A stretch of 64,000 bases of DNA from Algoriphagus aquimarinus (GCF_007997215.1 NZ_VORW01000022.1:1-64000), one strand, 5' to 3'. Shown: positions 17,532 through 27,250, counted from the first letter of the stretch. The notes: a model not told the origin generated them from the sequence alone. Made by a program: numbers and translations.

Positions 17532-18190
17532 CGGGTAGTTCTATAATTAGTTAAATTAGAGGCTATTACTAATAGACTTATAGAGTACAGAGTGCTGAAA
17601 ACTGTGACAATTCCCATTCCCCATACAAATAGGGTATTTGAATGGATCTCACCCCTTGTCAATACACTTGGCATAGCATAAATCCACATAAATATTGTGT
17701 TCAATATTCCAACTCTTTTGATGATAGTAGCAGAAGAGATGGAGACCATTTTGTGACTGAGTCTAAAGGAAATAGCGTCTCTTTTCATGAAAAACACTCC
17801 AGCTGTGGTAATGAGAATGATAACTAAGAATACGAGGATTAATTCTGAAACAGGGATGATGAAAATGGCAATTTCTAGTAAGGCAAATCCTATGATGGTT
17901 GCCAACAAACCTTTGAGTCCATGATTCCAAAACTTCAAAAATTCAAGTTGGGCTACCCATACTTGCTTGGATACATTTTTTTCTAATTCCTGATCCATTC
18001 CTTTTACAACTGACCATGCAAAAGTTTCATTGAGCTGTGTAAGGACGATTATTGATTCAGCCTCTGAAACGTTTTCCAGTGTAGTACAGTAATGATCAAA
18101 GATCTCCTCATACACTTCAGTATAGCGGATATACAGACTTTTTAGCCTAGTATGAATCCGATCAAATTCCTGTGCTGATAGCTTTCTCAT
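17528..18190 (-). CDS. PadR-linked membrane protein, paralog 3
   Basis: A 220-residue protein that begins MRKLSAQEFDRI and contains YEEIFDHYCTTLENVSE, the shared N-terminal helical motif. Membrane segments start near residue 90. It overlaps both neighbours by 4 bp, so all four paralogs are translationally coupled. No enzymatic motif is visible. A regulatory or sensing role with the adjacent PadR protein is an inference from gene order. Confidence 0.7.
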   Translation of the reverse strand: MRKLSAQEFDRIHTRLKSLYIRYTEVYEEIFDHYCTTLENVSEAESIIVLTQLNETFAWSVVKGMDQELEKNVSKQVWVAQLEFLKFWNHGLKGLLATIIGFALLEIAIFIIPVSELILVFLVIILITTAGVFFMKRDAISFRLSHKMVSISSATIIKRVGILNTIFMWIYAMPSVLTRGEIHSNTLFVWGMGIVTVFSTLYSISLLVIASNLTNYRTTR

Positions 18191-18870
18191 ATCAATGCGG
18201 TTTTAGATTTGACTTTCCAGGCTTCTATAAGGGAGAATAGATATCCAATGTAAAAAAGACTAAATAAGAAGGAAGCCATAATAAAATAGGTGCTCTCAAA
18301 CCATATAGGATTGTCAAAAAAAATCTTTGGTATTAATACAAATAGATTAAAAAAACCAAGTATCATTTGAAATTGTAAAGAGAGATTGGTTAAAAAAGAA
18401 GATTGAACTTTAGAAGCTATACCTATATTTTTTTTGATTTTTCTCACTTTTAGATAGGACTTTAATGCAATCAACCCAAACAGTAAAACAGCAACTCCCA
18501 TGGGGTATATCACTGCCAGCCCCTTTGTTTTTCCCTCTAAATTGTCAAATATGAGAGTCAAAATTATTACAACTAGTGCAGTGAAAATGATCTTTGGCCA
18601 AGAAAGATAGCTCTTACAAATTGACCATTGGATTTTGCGAAGTTCTTTTTTTGCAGTTTTCTCAAAATTCTCTTGTAGGGGATTGTAGTAGCTATATCTG
18701 AATTTCTGCTCCAACTCGAACAGTTCATCTTTGAAATCAGCTTCCTCAAAAGTTTCCAAATGACTTACGTAGTGGTCATAGATCTCTACTAGGATTTCTG
18801 CGGAAGTCAGATCTTTGTAAGCAATAGCCTTTTTTACTTGATCTACTTCCTTTTCTGATAATTGTCTCAT
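18187..18870 (-). CDS. PadR-linked membrane protein, paralog 2
   Basis: A 227-residue protein beginning MRQLSEKEVDQVKKAIAYKD with the motif VEIYDHYVSHLE near residue 27. It is the closest sister of the first paralog; both have the same N-terminal half and end in KSKTALI/KSKTSLI. About four transmembrane segments lie between residues 85 and 220. Starts and stops overlap with neighbours. No known function. Confidence 0.72.
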   Translation of the reverse strand: MRQLSEKEVDQVKKAIAYKDLTSAEILVEIYDHYVSHLETFEEADFKDELFELEQKFRYSYYNPLQENFEKTAKKELRKIQWSICKSYLSWPKIIFTALVVIILTLIFDNLEGKTKGLAVIYPMGVAVLLFGLIALKSYLKVRKIKKNIGIASKVQSSFLTNLSLQFQMILGFFNLFVLIPKIFFDNPIWFESTYFIMASFLFSLFYIGYLFSLIEAWKVKSKTALI

Positions 18871-19547
18871 ATCAGTGAAGTTTTAGATTTGATTTTCCAA
18901 ATTTCCAATACTGAAATCACATAAATGAAAAGGAGGATAGAAAATATTAAGGCGATTTGTGGAGCTATGTTGGAGGAAACTTGGATATCAAACATCATAT
19001 CAGAAAACCAAACTATGGAGTAAACTACTATCACAGGTAAATACATCCTTTCAGAAATAGGATAGAATAACGAGGATTGCAGATGGCTTTTTTGATTGAC
19101 AGACCGCTTGATTATTTTGATTCGTATGCTTGATCTTGCTAATAGATAAAGATGAAAAATCTTCAGAATCAATAATGGGAAAATCATCATAATAGCGGCC
19201 TCTTTCCCATTTCCAATAGATGAACTCAAGTAGAATGCAACCGACATAAAGCCAATAATATTCATGATTCTGGGAAGGTGAAAATTTCTTTGAATTATCT
19301 TCCAATGCAGTTTTCCGACATCTTTTCGGATTTCTTTATTGAGCTTTGCTTGTAAAGCATGGCAATATCCAGAAGTAAATCTTACTTCTAATTTTCCTAA
19401 CTCATCCTCAAATTCTGATCTCTGAAAATCCTCCAAATGACTCATATAATGATCATAGATCTCTACTAGAATTTCCACTGAAGTCAATTCCTTGGATGCA
19501 ATAGCCTTTTTTACTTGTTCAAGTTCTTGTTCCGATAGCTTTCTCAT
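18867..19547 (-). CDS. PadR-linked membrane protein, paralog 1
   Basis: The first membrane paralog after the PadR gene, 226 residues from the ATG at 19547. The frame is open to a GTG at 19556, but the ATG gives MRKLSEQE, which matches the sisters, and has an AAAGGTG ribosome-binding-like word upstream. The N-terminal motif is VEIYDHYMSHLEDF. Four to five hydrophobic segments follow. The start is 20 bp after the PadR stop. It probably acts with PadR in signalling; unproven. Confidence 0.7.
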   Translation of the reverse strand: MRKLSEQELEQVKKAIASKELTSVEILVEIYDHYMSHLEDFQRSEFEDELGKLEVRFTSGYCHALQAKLNKEIRKDVGKLHWKIIQRNFHLPRIMNIIGFMSVAFYLSSSIGNGKEAAIMMIFPLLILKIFHLYLLARSSIRIKIIKRSVNQKSHLQSSLFYPISERMYLPVIVVYSIVWFSDMMFDIQVSSNIAPQIALIFSILLFIYVISVLEIWKIKSKTSLI

Positions 19548-19566
19548 AGATGTCACCTTTAAAAAA

Positions 19567-19914
19567 TCAGATGTTAAAACCCGGTTTAAGGTCTGGGGTT
19601 AAGATTCGCTGGAGGTTTTCCACGAAGCCTTGCAACTCGGACATTTTGCTGGTTACTTCCTTTTGCCCGTCTTTAGTTAGGCTGTAGTATTTTCTCACGC
19701 GGTTGTCCACTTGCTGGATCTCGGTGCTAAGCAATCCTTCGGCTTCCAGTTTGTGTAGAGCAGGGTATAGTGCTCCCTCGGTGATCTTGATTTCTCCTGC
19801 CGTTAGTTCTTTCACCCGTTGGGTGATCTCATAGCCATACATTTTTTCATTCTCTTCCAAGAGTTTGAGAATGATGGTTTGCAGAGAGCCTTTGATAAGA
19901 TTGTTGTTTGACAT
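19567..19914 (-). CDS. PadR family transcriptional regulator
   Basis: A 115-residue winged-helix repressor with the family phrases KMYGYEITQRV and ITEGALYPALHKLEAEGLL, followed by a short C-terminal dimerisation helix. It heads a five-gene set with four membrane proteins transcribed behind it. PadR proteins usually repress their own operon. A TATATA-N7-TATATA dyad overlapping a -7 box lies just upstream (19941-19966). Confidence 0.92.
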   Translation of the reverse strand: MSNNNLIKGSLQTIILKLLEENEKMYGYEITQRVKELTAGEIKITEGALYPALHKLEAEGLLSTEIQQVDNRVRKYYSLTKDGQKEVTSKMSELQGFVENLQRILTPDLKPGFNI

Positions 19915-19940
19915 GGTTGCGCTGTATTATCTAGCTAAAC

Positions 19941-19966
19941 CAAATATATAGAAAAATTATATACAT
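19941..19966 (-). promoter_or_regulatory. PadR operon -7 box with possible operator dyad
   Basis: TATATTTG on the minus strand (19948-19941) matches TAnnTTTG. TATATA at 19945-19950 and 19958-19963 forms a dyad covering it. Autorepression by PadR is an inference. Confidence 0.4.
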
Positions 19967-20024
19967 AAGAATTTTAGGCATGTGTTTTTTTATCAGTCGA
20001 ACGTCCAGTAGTTATCGGGATTCA

Positions 20025-20119
20025 TGTCAGTCCGAGCGGAGTCGAGGACAAAGTTTTACTAAAATTGAAAGGGCCTTCGATTTCGAGACTCTCGTCTCTC
20101 AAGTGCTCAGGCTGACACC
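20025..20119 (+). repeat. MITE/REP-like intergenic repeat, copy 1
   Basis: The repeat begins TGTCAGTCCGAGCGGAGTC and ends TGCTCAGGCTGACA, so its ends are inverted versions of each other. An inner GAGACTCTCGTCTC palindrome is present. A second copy in opposite orientation is at 30134-30234. Confidence 0.8.
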
Positions 20120-20290
20120 GTCATCTCTGTTTTATTTATTTCTCAAATTGTGGATAATCATAGTGATGCGTAGGAGAGACTTCTAGGTTTACGAAATAAC
20201 TGTCAACCATTTTCAGGACGCTACATTATCGCAAAGTCGATATCTCAAAAAAACCTTTTAATCTTTCTCAAATTTCCAGACTTTTCCAGA

Positions 20291-21205
20291 ATGGACTACC
20301 AGCAGCTTATTGAAGAAGTGTACCAGCAGGTGCAGGAAGAGAACCTAAAAGGCAAAGTTGCCAACTACATTCCTGAAATCGCCACAGTGGATCCGAATCA
20401 ATTTGGAATTGCCTTGGTGGATCTCCTAGGGAATGTATATGGCGTGGGTGACCATCAAGTGCCATTTTCTATACAAAGTATCAGCAAGGTTCACACGCTC
20501 ACGATGGTTTTCAATGTGTTTAGATCAAAACTTTGGTCTCGGGTGAATGTGGAGCCAAGCGGCGATCCATTCAATTCTATCGCGCAGTTGGAATACGAAA
20601 AGGGAATTCCCAGGAATCCTTTTATCAACGCAGGAGCCTTGGTGATCACAGATGCCCTGTGCAGCAAATTTGAAAACCCGATAGATCAACTTTCAGAGTT
20701 TATCAATGAGCTAGCGGGTGAAACCTGTGTGAAAATCAATCCGGATGTCAGGAATTCAGAAAGGAAACATGGAGAGCGAAATACGGCATTGGCCTATTTT
20801 TTAAAGTCCTATAAGAACTTTGATAATCCCATAGAAGAGGTGCTAGAAGTCTATTTTTCTCAATGCGCTATGGAAATGAGTTGTGTGGATTTAGCCAAAT
20901 CGTTCTCTTTTTTGGCCAATGATGGCTTTTCTATTTTTGCCAATCGACAGATCTTATCAGAAAGTAGTGCCCGCCGAATCAATGCATTGATGCTGACCTG
21001 TGGGTTTTACGATGAAGCAGGAGAATTCGCATATAAAGTGGGGCTACCTGGTAAAAGTGGAGTAGGGGGAGGAGTGGCTGCAGTGATGCCGCATAAGTTT
21101 AGTATTGCGGTATGGAGTCCTGAACTCAACGAAAAAGGAAATTCCGTCAAAGCGATTCGTGCTTTGGAGCTATTGACAGATAAGTTGTCATTCTCTTTGT
21201 TTTAA
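20291..21205 (+). CDS. glsA: glutaminase
   Basis: The 304-residue serine-dependent glutaminase hydrolyses L-Gln to L-Glu and ammonia. It belongs to the beta-lactamase-like fold. The SxxK motif is S63-I-S-K66 in FSIQSISKVHTL. NPFINAGA, EMSCVDLAKS and GLPGKSGVGGG are family signatures. Length matches (about 300-310). It stands alone, with a 370-bp upstream gap containing a repeat element. Confidence 0.95.
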   Translation: MDYQQLIEEVYQQVQEENLKGKVANYIPEIATVDPNQFGIALVDLLGNVYGVGDHQVPFSIQSISKVHTLTMVFNVFRSKLWSRVNVEPSGDPFNSIAQLEYEKGIPRNPFINAGALVITDALCSKFENPIDQLSEFINELAGETCVKINPDVRNSERKHGERNTALAYFLKSYKNFDNPIEEVLEVYFSQCAMEMSCVDLAKSFSFLANDGFSIFANRQILSESSARRINALMLTCGFYDEAGEFAYKVGLPGKSGVGGGVAAVMPHKFSIAVWSPELNEKGNSVKAIRALELLTDKLSFSLF

Positions 21206-21373
21206 AACTGACTATAATTCAAAGCTAAGCGAATACTCCATTTCAGTAATCAATAAAACCTCCTAAATGCTTTAGGAAGCTATAATGGCTAATCTGGAAT
21301 TTCAAGTGTTGATGTAAGGATCATATGTGTAATTACTCTTAAACTTCTGAAATCCATTATCAGTAACCAAGGG

Positions 21374-21829
21374 CTAGATCTTTACCTTCGCTACCTTGGT
21401 GTGCATATCTGACATCAGCATCAGTGCGGCTGACCCATACCATTCCTTAAGATCCATTTTGAGTACGCCAGCCTTGATGGCTGGATCGGATTCTGTAAGT
21501 TTCTGAGCTTCTTCTAGGCTTTCTACAGCAAAGAAAAAAAGTCCTCGCAGTTCCTCATTTCCGAAAAAAGGCCCAGCTATTACTAGTTGTCCCTTTTCAG
21601 CCAAGTGATTAATATTTGCCATGTGTCCAGCTTGGATATCTGTACGTTCTTGTTCGGTATATTCATCCACTTTGTCACCTCTGTATAGGAAAGCGATCAC
21701 GTATTTTCTCATTCCGTAATCATCTGCACCCACTTCTTTAGCCAGCGTTTCATCATAGTTAGCAGTTTGGGCAAAAGAGTAGTAGTTAGCGGAACATATG
21801 ATGAGCAGTAATAAGAATAGTTTTTTCAT
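21374..21829 (-). CDS. secreted YCII-domain protein
   Basis: A 151-residue protein with a cleavable signal peptide (hydrophobic 4-17, ending SFAQ). The mature part has the YciI/YCII-like layout: YVIAFLYRGDK, then HMANINHLAEKGQLVIAGPF, then SDPAIKAGVLKMDLKEWYG. The family is a ferredoxin-like fold with few characterised members; no reaction can be stated. It is monocistronic as far as seen. Confidence 0.78.
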   Translation of the reverse strand: MKKLFLLLLIICSANYYSFAQTANYDETLAKEVGADDYGMRKYVIAFLYRGDKVDEYTEQERTDIQAGHMANINHLAEKGQLVIAGPFFGNEELRGLFFFAVESLEEAQKLTESDPAIKAGVLKMDLKEWYGSAALMLMSDMHTKVAKVKI

Positions 21830-23070
21830 ATCAACGTGGTAATTGTTGGGTTAGAGTTATACCAATTTAGCATTTTTCAGAGTATAGGGAAGCTGGTTTC
21901 TCTCTTGATATTAAATTCTTTTATTGGAAAGTTTATGATTGTTACTACGATACTAGTCGGTAGTGAGGGTAGCGCAAAGTTGACAAAAAGCTGGGAGGAT
22001 GTATCCAAGATATAGGAAGGTTTCACTGTGTTTTATGATTAGCAGGCAGCGTAGATAAGAGTGTCAAGGCAATCATATTTACCAAGTCAGACGATCATAA
22101 TTTCTCTCTTTTTTGTATTCAGCGATGGTCAGCAGAGACCGATAAAACATATAATCTGCAAGGCATAAATTTTCGGTTGGGATAGGACTAGTAGGCTAAA
22201 TTTAGAGCTGTCCAGCAGAATAAAAATGAGGCATATTACAGAGGTTGAAACTCTATTTAAAGTTGCCACATGGAGCATTCAGATTGAGGGCTTCAGTAGA
22301 TCAAAACCGGTAATTTATACATCCATCCTGATCCCCATAGTGGGACCTTTCAGGGGCGAAATGAGGTTCATTTCTGTGGGTGATATGAATAATTATTCAT
22401 CTATATGACCGAAGATATGAGTATACTAAAGGTTAAAACTGTAAAATTTTTGCCTAAGAAATCCACCCATTTACTGGTAAATACTGTCCTGTCCAATTCA
22501 TCTTTATGGCCTTCATTTATATCAAATTGATGTGGGATTTACAATGGAAATGGTGTGAATTGAAAACTAGATATTTTTCTAGGCTAAGCTACTCACTTCA
22601 TTTATGCGGATAAATTTTTCGGTAAAATAACTGAAAACCTATCCTGTTTCGGTGTAGGGTTAGGCCGATTTATTTGCAGAACAATCTACTGTTGATGAAA
22701 TCGGTAGTTAAACTGCTGCTTTTTCAAATCCATACTTTCCGCATACTACCTTAGTAAGTGTTACTTTGCTAGAGGTGGATTAACTAGTTGATTTTATGTG
22801 AATTAAGTCTGGTTTAGTGTTCTCGTAATTTGTCTAAGCTAAAAAGATTAGACAGGACTAAATATAGAGATGAGTAATGAGTTTGTATATAGCTGGAGCG
22901 ACGACTTTAGGAATTAGTATTTGAAAGTGTTTACGAGAGAAAAATTGAATTTTTGACGGATATCGAACTGTATTAGATACAGGTGTGTTGGGGCAACAAT
23001 GGAATTTTGATTCAGATTTTTTTAATCTTAGCATTTTCAAATCATATACATCATTTCCGAATTTCTCAGA
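21830..23070. other. 1.24-kb gap with no recognisable gene
   Basis: The region is AT-rich. Only short open frames occur (60 residues or less), with no signal peptide, motif or neighbour support. I see no tRNA, clear terminator or repeat in it. It may hold degraded sequence or untranslated RNA. Confidence 0.5.
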
Positions 23071-23442
23071 ATGAAATCTATCCCGATCAAAAAAATACTT
23101 TTACTCGACGATGACAGGATTCAAAAGATATTAGTGGAGAAGAGGCTTTTGAAAATTAATTCAGGAATTGAATTTGTTTATTTCGACACACCGAGTAAGG
23201 CATTGGATTACCTGAAAACTGAATCTGTGGATCTACTTTTAGTAGATCTAAATTTACCCGAAATGACAGGGTGGGAATTCGTAGATGAGGTTGAAAAAGT
23301 GAGTCCAGATTCGGTCGTTATTTTGCAGTCTGGATCTGTTGAAAATGAGCAAATACAACGGGCAAATTCCGACAAGAGAATCAGTGAGATTTTTGAAAAA
23401 CCTTTAAGTGAATCAGACTTAAGATCAATCCTCGGACTTTGA
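23071..23442 (+). CDS. stand-alone response regulator receiver protein
   Basis: The 123-residue protein is a single CheY-like receiver domain with no output domain. The acidic pocket is LLLDDD (D13-D15), the phosphoacceptor is D59 in LLLVDLNLPEMTGWE, and the conserved Lys lies in FEKPLSES. Serine replaces Thr in VILQSGS. It precedes the mla genes by 60 bp on the same strand, though a functional link is not shown. The partner kinase is unknown. Confidence 0.88.
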   Translation: MKSIPIKKILLLDDDRIQKILVEKRLLKINSGIEFVYFDTPSKALDYLKTESVDLLLVDLNLPEMTGWEFVDEVEKVSPDSVVILQSGSVENEQIQRANSDKRISEIFEKPLSESDLRSILGL

Positions 23443-23502
23443 AGTATATTAGAACTATCCTTTTGAATAATTTAATTAATTTCGAGCCATCATAAAGAAT
23501 GT

Positions 23503-24300
23503 ATGACTGAAAAAGCAGAAGACAGAAAGCCCCTGCTTTCAAAGAAAATAGATAAGTTTTTTACCGGACTGGCGGACGCTTGGAATTTTGTTAGGCGATT
23601 CTTCAAAGAGGTATTTGTACCGCCTTATGAATTTAAGGAGGTTATTCATCAGTGCTATCGCATCGGGGTGGAGTCGTTGCCGCTAATTGCTTTGACTGGA
23701 TTCATTGTGGGGATCGTTTTCACCAATCAATCCAGACCTTCTCTTGCCAACTTCGGAGCTACTTCTTGGCTTCCATCCCTTATTTCCATAGCAGTAGTTC
23801 GTGCCATGGGACCTCTGGTCACTGCTTTGATAGCAGCAGGTAAGGTGGGATCTAGTATAGGGGCAGAGATAGGATCCATGAAAGTAACTGAGCAAATCGA
23901 CGCGATGGAAGTGTCGGCTACCAATCCTTTTAAATTCTTGGTAGTTACTAGGGTGTTGGCAACTACATTTATGATCCCGGTGTTGGTAATGTTCACGGAT
24001 TTTGTAGCATTAATGGGATCGTTTCTCAGTGTGAGTGCAAATGAAAATGTAAGTATTATCACCTTTTTTGTAGAGGTTTTTGGAGCGATAAGTTTCCTAG
24101 ATATTATTTCTTCAGTACTGAAAGCATTGCTTTTTGGCTTTACTATTGGGATAGTAGGCTGCTACAAAGGGTATAATTCATCTAAAGGAACAGAAGGTGT
24201 TGGACGTGCTGCAAATGCAGCGGTGGTTATGGCTATGTTCCTGATATTTATTGAAGAGCTATTGGTTCTTCAGATCGTAAACGCAATCCGAGCATTTTAA
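23503..24300 (+). CDS. mlaE: MlaE-type ABC permease of the MCE lipid transport system
   Basis: The 265-residue inner-membrane permease has the MlaE/YrbE family segments ALTGFIVGIVF, MGPLVTALIAAGKVGSSIGAEIGSM (split over residues 107-131) and TEQIDAMEVSATNPF. It works with MlaF and MlaD to move phospholipids between inner and outer membranes. The ATPase gene starts 2 bp after its stop. MlaB and MlaC genes are absent here, as is common in Bacteroidota. Confidence 0.92.
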   Translation: MTEKAEDRKPLLSKKIDKFFTGLADAWNFVRRFFKEVFVPPYEFKEVIHQCYRIGVESLPLIALTGFIVGIVFTNQSRPSLANFGATSWLPSLISIAVVRAMGPLVTALIAAGKVGSSIGAEIGSMKVTEQIDAMEVSATNPFKFLVVTRVLATTFMIPVLVMFTDFVALMGSFLSVSANENVSIITFFVEVFGAISFLDIISSVLKALLFGFTIGIVGCYKGYNSSKGTEGVGRAANAAVVMAMFLIFIEELLVLQIVNAIRAF

Positions 24301-24302
24301 TC

Positions 24303-25055
24303 ATGGAAGAGAAGGTTGTAGAAATTCGCGGTTTGGAGAAGTCTTTTGGTGACTTGGATGTATTGAAAGGAGTTGATCTGGACCTTTACAAAGGTGAAAA
24401 TCTAGTGGTACTAGGTAAGTCTGGCTCAGGTAAGTCAGTATTGATCAAAATCATGGTTGGACTGCTGAAGCAGGACTCTGGATCAATGAGTGTGTTAGGC
24501 AAAGAAGTTTCTATGCTTAAAACCAGAGAGCTGAATGAGTTGAGGTTGAGAATTGGTTTTTCATTCCAAAACTCAGCGCTTTATGATAGTATGACAGTTA
24601 GAGAGAACTTGGAATTTCCTTTGGTGAGAAACATAAAGAATCTAACTAAGAAAGAGATTACCATGAAAATAGAAGGATTGCTAGAAAGTGTGGGACTTCC
24701 TCAGTCTATCAATCAGATGCCTTCAGAGCTTTCCGGAGGACAAAAGAAAAGAATTGGTGTGGCGCGTACGTTGATTTTGGAGCCTGAGATCATGCTTTAC
24801 GATGAGCCTACAGCAGGGTTGGATCCGATTACTTGCGGAGATATCAATAACTTGATTATACAAGTAAGAGAAGAATATAATACATCATCCATCGTCATCA
24901 CCCACGATTTAACCTGTGCCAAAGATACAGGGGATCGCGTGGCAGTGTTATTGGATGGACAGTTTGACGCTGTCGGAACTTTTGAAGAGGTTTTTCCTCA
25001 CGCAGAAGACAAACGCATAAAATCATTTTACGATTATAATTTTATCAACTCATGA
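24303..25055 (+). CDS. mlaF: MlaF-type ABC ATPase
   Basis: A 250-residue ATPase. Walker A is GKSGSGKSV (residues 38-46), the signature is ELSGGQKKRIGVARTLI and Walker B is IMLYDEPTAGLDP, with the H-loop in VITHD. It lies between mlaE (2-bp gap) and mlaD (4-bp overlap), a tight operon powering lipid transport at the inner membrane. Confidence 0.93.
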   Translation: MEEKVVEIRGLEKSFGDLDVLKGVDLDLYKGENLVVLGKSGSGKSVLIKIMVGLLKQDSGSMSVLGKEVSMLKTRELNELRLRIGFSFQNSALYDSMTVRENLEFPLVRNIKNLTKKEITMKIEGLLESVGLPQSINQMPSELSGGQKKRIGVARTLILEPEIMLYDEPTAGLDPITCGDINNLIIQVREEYNTSSIVITHDLTCAKDTGDRVAVLLDGQFDAVGTFEEVFPHAEDKRIKSFYDYNFINS

Positions 25056-26029
25056 GAGGGGAAAATAAGAGATCAGTCATGGTAGGCATTTTTGTCTTCA
25101 TTGGCATAGCAATTCTGGTTGCGGGTGTTTTGACACTTGGAGGCCAGCAGAAAAAATTTGTAAAGGCGATTCAGCTTAAGGCTGTTTTCGATGATATCGG
25201 AGGTCTACAGACTGGAAACAACATCTGGTTTTCCGGTGTGAAAATAGGTACTGTCCGCAAAATCAATTTCTATGGAGATTCCCAAGTGGAAATAGAAATG
25301 AACGTGGAGGAAGAAGTGGTGGAATTCATCAGAAAGGATTCTAAGGCTACTATTAGCTCTGATGGCTTGATTGGTAATAAAATCATTGTGATCTACGGCG
25401 GAACTACTTTAGCGCCCCCTGTAGTGGACGGAGATAGGTTAGAATCAGTTATGCCTTTGGATACGGACAAGATGATGGAGACACTTCAGGTGAATAATGA
25501 AAATCTGGTTGAAATCACTGGAAATCTTAAAAACCTGACTAGTAAGCTAGCAGAGGGCGAAGGTATGGTAGGAGCTGCTCTGACTGATTCTCTGCTTGCA
25601 GAAAGCTTCCGTGCCATTGTGAAAAACCTCAATCAAGCTTCAGTCAATAGTAATCGAATGATTAATGAATTGAACAGCTTCACATCTAAATTGAATCAAA
25701 AAGGCAATCTATTCAATGACTTGGTGACAGATACTACCATGGCCGCTGACCTAAGACAATCAATGGAGAGCCTCAAAGAAGCTGCAGCCAATTCTGAGGA
25801 GATGACTCAAAAACTAAGTACAATCACAGACAAATTTAACGATCCTAATAACTCTGTAGGAATGCTTTTAAATGACCCTGAATTTGCAAAAAGCCTTAAA
25901 AGTACGCTTGAGAATGCTGATTCAGCTACCTATAACTTGAACCGTGGAATGGATGCCCTTGAGTACACTTGGCCATTCAATAAAGGATTCAAGCGTAAGA
26001 AAAAGGAAGAAGCTAAGGAGAATAATTAA
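25052..26029 (+). CDS. mlaD: MlaD-type MCE-domain protein
   Basis: The 325-residue protein has one N-terminal transmembrane helix (about 10-28) and an MCE domain (about 38-120) with FDDIGGLQTGNNIWFSGVKIG. A long, probably coiled-coil C-terminus rich in Asn, Ser and Glu follows. MCE proteins form hexameric rings that carry lipids across the periplasm. It overlaps mlaF by 4 bp. The C-terminal extension is longer than in E. coli MlaD (about 183 residues), which could help span the periplasm. Confidence 0.9.
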   Translation: MRGENKRSVMVGIFVFIGIAILVAGVLTLGGQQKKFVKAIQLKAVFDDIGGLQTGNNIWFSGVKIGTVRKINFYGDSQVEIEMNVEEEVVEFIRKDSKATISSDGLIGNKIIVIYGGTTLAPPVVDGDRLESVMPLDTDKMMETLQVNNENLVEITGNLKNLTSKLAEGEGMVGAALTDSLLAESFRAIVKNLNQASVNSNRMINELNSFTSKLNQKGNLFNDLVTDTTMAADLRQSMESLKEAAANSEEMTQKLSTITDKFNDPNNSVGMLLNDPEFAKSLKSTLENADSATYNLNRGMDALEYTWPFNKGFKRKKKEEAKENN

Positions 26030-26035
26030 AAGTAT

Positions 26036-27094
26036 TTAATCTTCATCATTGAGCCCGCGGGAAATTTTTTCGCGGGCTTCTTCTTTTTCATCCCCATTGG
26101 CTTTGATCGTGTCAGTATCGTTTGTCGGTGTTAATACTGCTTTCAGTGAAATAGGGAAATGATCTGAACCTATTCCCTTTTCTACTTTCATACCTCCAAG
26201 ACCAAAATCCTTGCTTAAGAAGATGTGATCCAGCGGCCAGCGGAACAAAGGCACCTTGGCATGGAAAGTATTGAATAGCCCTCTTCCCCGGCGTGGATCA
26301 GCCATCTCTGAGTTTTTCAAAAATAATTCTGTGGTATAACTCCAGGCCACATCGTTCAAATCTCCTATTACCAGAGAAGGCAAGTGATTTTCTTTTGATT
26401 TTTTCCCCACTAAAAGGATTTCCGCATCTCTATCAGTACTTTTTTCATTCTCTCCAGGGACTGGTGGGGTCGGATGAATCGCGTAAATGGTAATTAATTG
26501 CCCATTTCGAAGTTTAATATCAAGTTCCAATGATGGGATTTCCTCATCTATTAGGTAATGGATTTCTTTTCTCTGAATTTCCAATTTGGAATAAAGGAGC
26601 AGTCCATACGTGTTATCCATTGGGAGTTTGATCTGCGTAGGATAATCCTTTTCTATTTCGGAAAGTCCATTTTCCCATGCTTTATCTGTTTCTACAAAGA
26701 AGATTAGATCAGGAGTAGTTGATTGTACGAGGCTTACCGCTTTATGATAGTTTTCGTTGTATTGGTATACATTACCTACCAGAATATGAATCCCATTTTT
26801 GTCCTTGTACGGGACTGAATCGATCATCTTTTTTGCCCAAGGAGTAAATGGCCACACTTTCTTAGCCAGATAGATGGCACATATTAGGAGTAGTGACGCC
26901 CAGATAACAGACTCTGTATCCAAAGGAGGAGTGAATGGGTAAATCCATACGGCCATCAAGAAAAGGGTGATAAGTAGCTTTTGAAGCCTTGGGTAATCAA
27001 ATATCCTTATCCACCAGAAGTCAAGTTTGATCAATGGAAAAAAAGTTGCTAGTATAAAAAAAAAGCTAAAGAATCGAAGTATGTATAGCCCCAT
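26036..27094 (-). CDS. membrane-anchored endonuclease/exonuclease/phosphatase family protein
   Basis: The 352-residue protein has three N-terminal membrane segments (about 5-22, 38-52, 64-80) and a C-terminal EEP hydrolase domain. The domain shows IHILVGNVYQYNENY, FFVETDKAW, VIGDLNDVAW and IGSDHFPI, covering the Asn, Glu, GD.N and SDH motifs. Members cleave phosphodiester bonds; substrate here is unknown. It is convergent with mlaD, 6 bp apart, and ends in an acidic, charged tail. Confidence 0.85.
   Translation of the reverse strand: MGLYILRFFSFFFILATFFPLIKLDFWWIRIFDYPRLQKLLITLFLMAVWIYPFTPPLDTESVIWASLLLICAIYLAKKVWPFTPWAKKMIDSVPYKDKNGIHILVGNVYQYNENYHKAVSLVQSTTPDLIFFVETDKAWENGLSEIEKDYPTQIKLPMDNTYGLLLYSKLEIQRKEIHYLIDEEIPSLELDIKLRNGQLITIYAIHPTPPVPGENEKSTDRDAEILLVGKKSKENHLPSLVIGDLNDVAWSYTTELFLKNSEMADPRRGRGLFNTFHAKVPLFRWPLDHIFLSKDFGLGGMKVEKGIGSDHFPISLKAVLTPTNDTDTIKANGDEKEEAREKISRGLNDED
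26051..26080. terminator. terminator-like hairpin inside a coding end
   Basis: A GC-rich stem (GCCCGCG / CGCGGGC) is followed on the plus strand by TTCTTCTTTTTC. It lies inside the 3' end of the convergent EEP gene and is well placed to stop mla transcription. Confidence 0.55.
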
Positions 27095-27250
27095 GTAGAA
27101 GTTTGATTTTCTTAAGTTAAATTAAAGATGATAATTCTCTTTGGTCTTTTGGCAAGACTTTGGGACTCAACTTGGGCGCCAATGGAATTCAAACTCCCAA
27201 TTTAGAGTTATTACTTTGATTCCTTTTTTTTACTAAATCCCCTTTTTATC

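Noticed and set aside
22226..22408. 60-residue open frame in the large gap
   Set aside because: No family, signal peptide, promoter or conserved neighbour supports it.
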